The translations under genes and the position numbers were made by a program. Under the pieces are notes generated by a model, which was given only the letters and a program-made list of their open reading frames with translations, searched no databases and was not told the origin of the DNA. This document shows positions 33,069 to 33,420 of a stretch of 33,420 bases of DNA, piece after piece (within the stretch, counting starts at the first letter, position 1; every line of letters starts with the position of its first letter). The stretch comes from an uncultured Rhodospirillaceae bacterium (GTDB lineage: Bacteria > Pseudomonadota > Alphaproteobacteria > Rhodospirillales > Magnetospirillaceae). The stretch spans positions 1 through 33,420 of the forward strand of contig CAIYCT010000083.1 of assembly GCA_903924765.1 (NCBI GenBank). Reading direction: 5' to 3'.

Positions 33069-33420
33069 ATGGACCCGTCTCATTTTCTTGCCGAGCAAAT
33101 CGACGAACACGCCGCCGTTCTGTCCGCCACCCACAAGGCCGTCGCCGCCGCTTTCGCTGCCGCCACCCAGGCGTGCCTGTCCAGTCTGGCGGCTGGCGGC
33201 AAGATTTTGTTCTTCGGCAATGGCGGCTCGGCTGCCGACGCTCAGCATCTGGCCGCCGAGCTGGTGGTACGCTATCGCGCCAACCGCAAGGCATTAGCGG
33301 CGGTGGCGCTGACCACCGACACCTCGATCCTGACCGCTTGCGCCAACGATTTTTCCTTTGACGATATCTATGTGCGTCAGATCGAAGCCTTGGCCCGGCC
33401 CGGCGACGTGGCCATCGGCA
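33069..33420 (+). CDS. gmhA: Phosphoheptose isomerase GmhA, 3' end outside window
   Basis: GmhA converts sedoheptulose 7-phosphate to D-glycero-D-manno-heptose 7-phosphate, the first step toward LPS core and glycan heptose. The 117 codons present start [18 protein letters not shown] and include the SIS-domain phosphate loop [19 protein letters not shown] and the [20 protein letters not shown] segment. The ATG at 33069 has AAGGA 6 bases upstream, and a GTG directly before it is also in frame. The frame is open to the last base, so the gene is cut by the window edge. It is divergent from the two-domain dehydrogenase gene. Confidence 0.95.
   Translation, partial: MDPSHFLAEQIDEHAAVLSATHKAVAAAFAAATQACLSSLAAGGKILFFGNGGSAADAQHLAAELVVRYRANRKALAAVALTTDTSILTACANDFSFDDIYVRQIEALARPGDVAIG

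Noticed and set aside
1..33420. tRNA, rRNA, CRISPR array, transposase or integrase genes
   Set aside because: I looked for clover-leaf-like segments, regularly spaced repeats and transposase motifs and saw none.

Overview
The window looks like a stretch of a mostly core alphaproteobacterial chromosome. It has moderately high GC, strong GC bias at third codon positions (hence many long antisense shadow frames), and gene neighbourhoods typical of Rhodospirillales-type organisms (Magnetospirillum/Terasakiella-like): hslU-hslV divergent from hisB-hisH-hisA-hisF-hisE-hinT, and rph-rdgB-hemW next to hrcA-grpE. The assignment is by gene order and protein similarity from memory, not by a search. LAYOUT. 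1-8415 is a signalling and envelope region: the 3' part of a GGDEF-EAL protein, a small lipoprotein, an OmpR/EnvZ-type two-component pair, an LTXXQ periplasmic protein with a GNAT acetyltransferase, a TPR protein, a soluble chemoreceptor with a CZB domain and a receiver-HD-GYP protein. 8557-14446 holds a small exported protein that resembles a metal-less SodC, then hslVU on the minus strand and a tightly coupled his operon on the plus strand. 14460-15593 is a divergent HPP membrane protein / TetR pair with a clear shared operator. 15675-20320 carries a BON lipoprotein, a SirB1-family protein, gshB, a noncoding stretch with a doubtful secreted-protein frame, and a frameshifted comM. 20317-22014 is a convergent/divergent methyltransferase and glycosyltransferase pair, followed by a cluster of three hairpins. 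22152-28966 is housekeeping: yraN-rsmI, an LpoA-like lipoprotein, hemW-rdgB-rph, hrcA and grpE. 29002-33420 is the edge of a surface-polysaccharide locus: sugar-nucleotide epimerase/reductase, WecA/WbpL-type initiating transferase, a two-domain dehydrogenase, and the start of gmhA. HOW THE GENES WORK TOGETHER. Three proteins in the first 8.4 kb concern c-di-GMP turnover or chemotaxis. The his genes form one translationally coupled unit of 4-bp or smaller overlaps. rph, rdgB and hemW are also coupled. The last four genes point to lipid-linked surface glycan and heptose synthesis. MOST UNUSUAL POINTS. (1) comM is broken by a one-base frameshift, and a 33-bp degenerate copy of its start lies about 400 bp upstream. 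(2) The TPR gene has a probable one-base frameshift near its 3' end. (3) A perfect 14-bp palindrome sits inside two oppositely directed promoters of the tetR/HPP pair. (4) There is a SodC-like protein without copper ligands. (5) The chemoreceptor gene has a strong ribosome binding site but no start codon near it. (6) hrcA has a promoter placed so that its mRNA should be almost leaderless, with no CIRCE element. I did not find a clearly new multi-gene system; most of the window is ordinary core genome.
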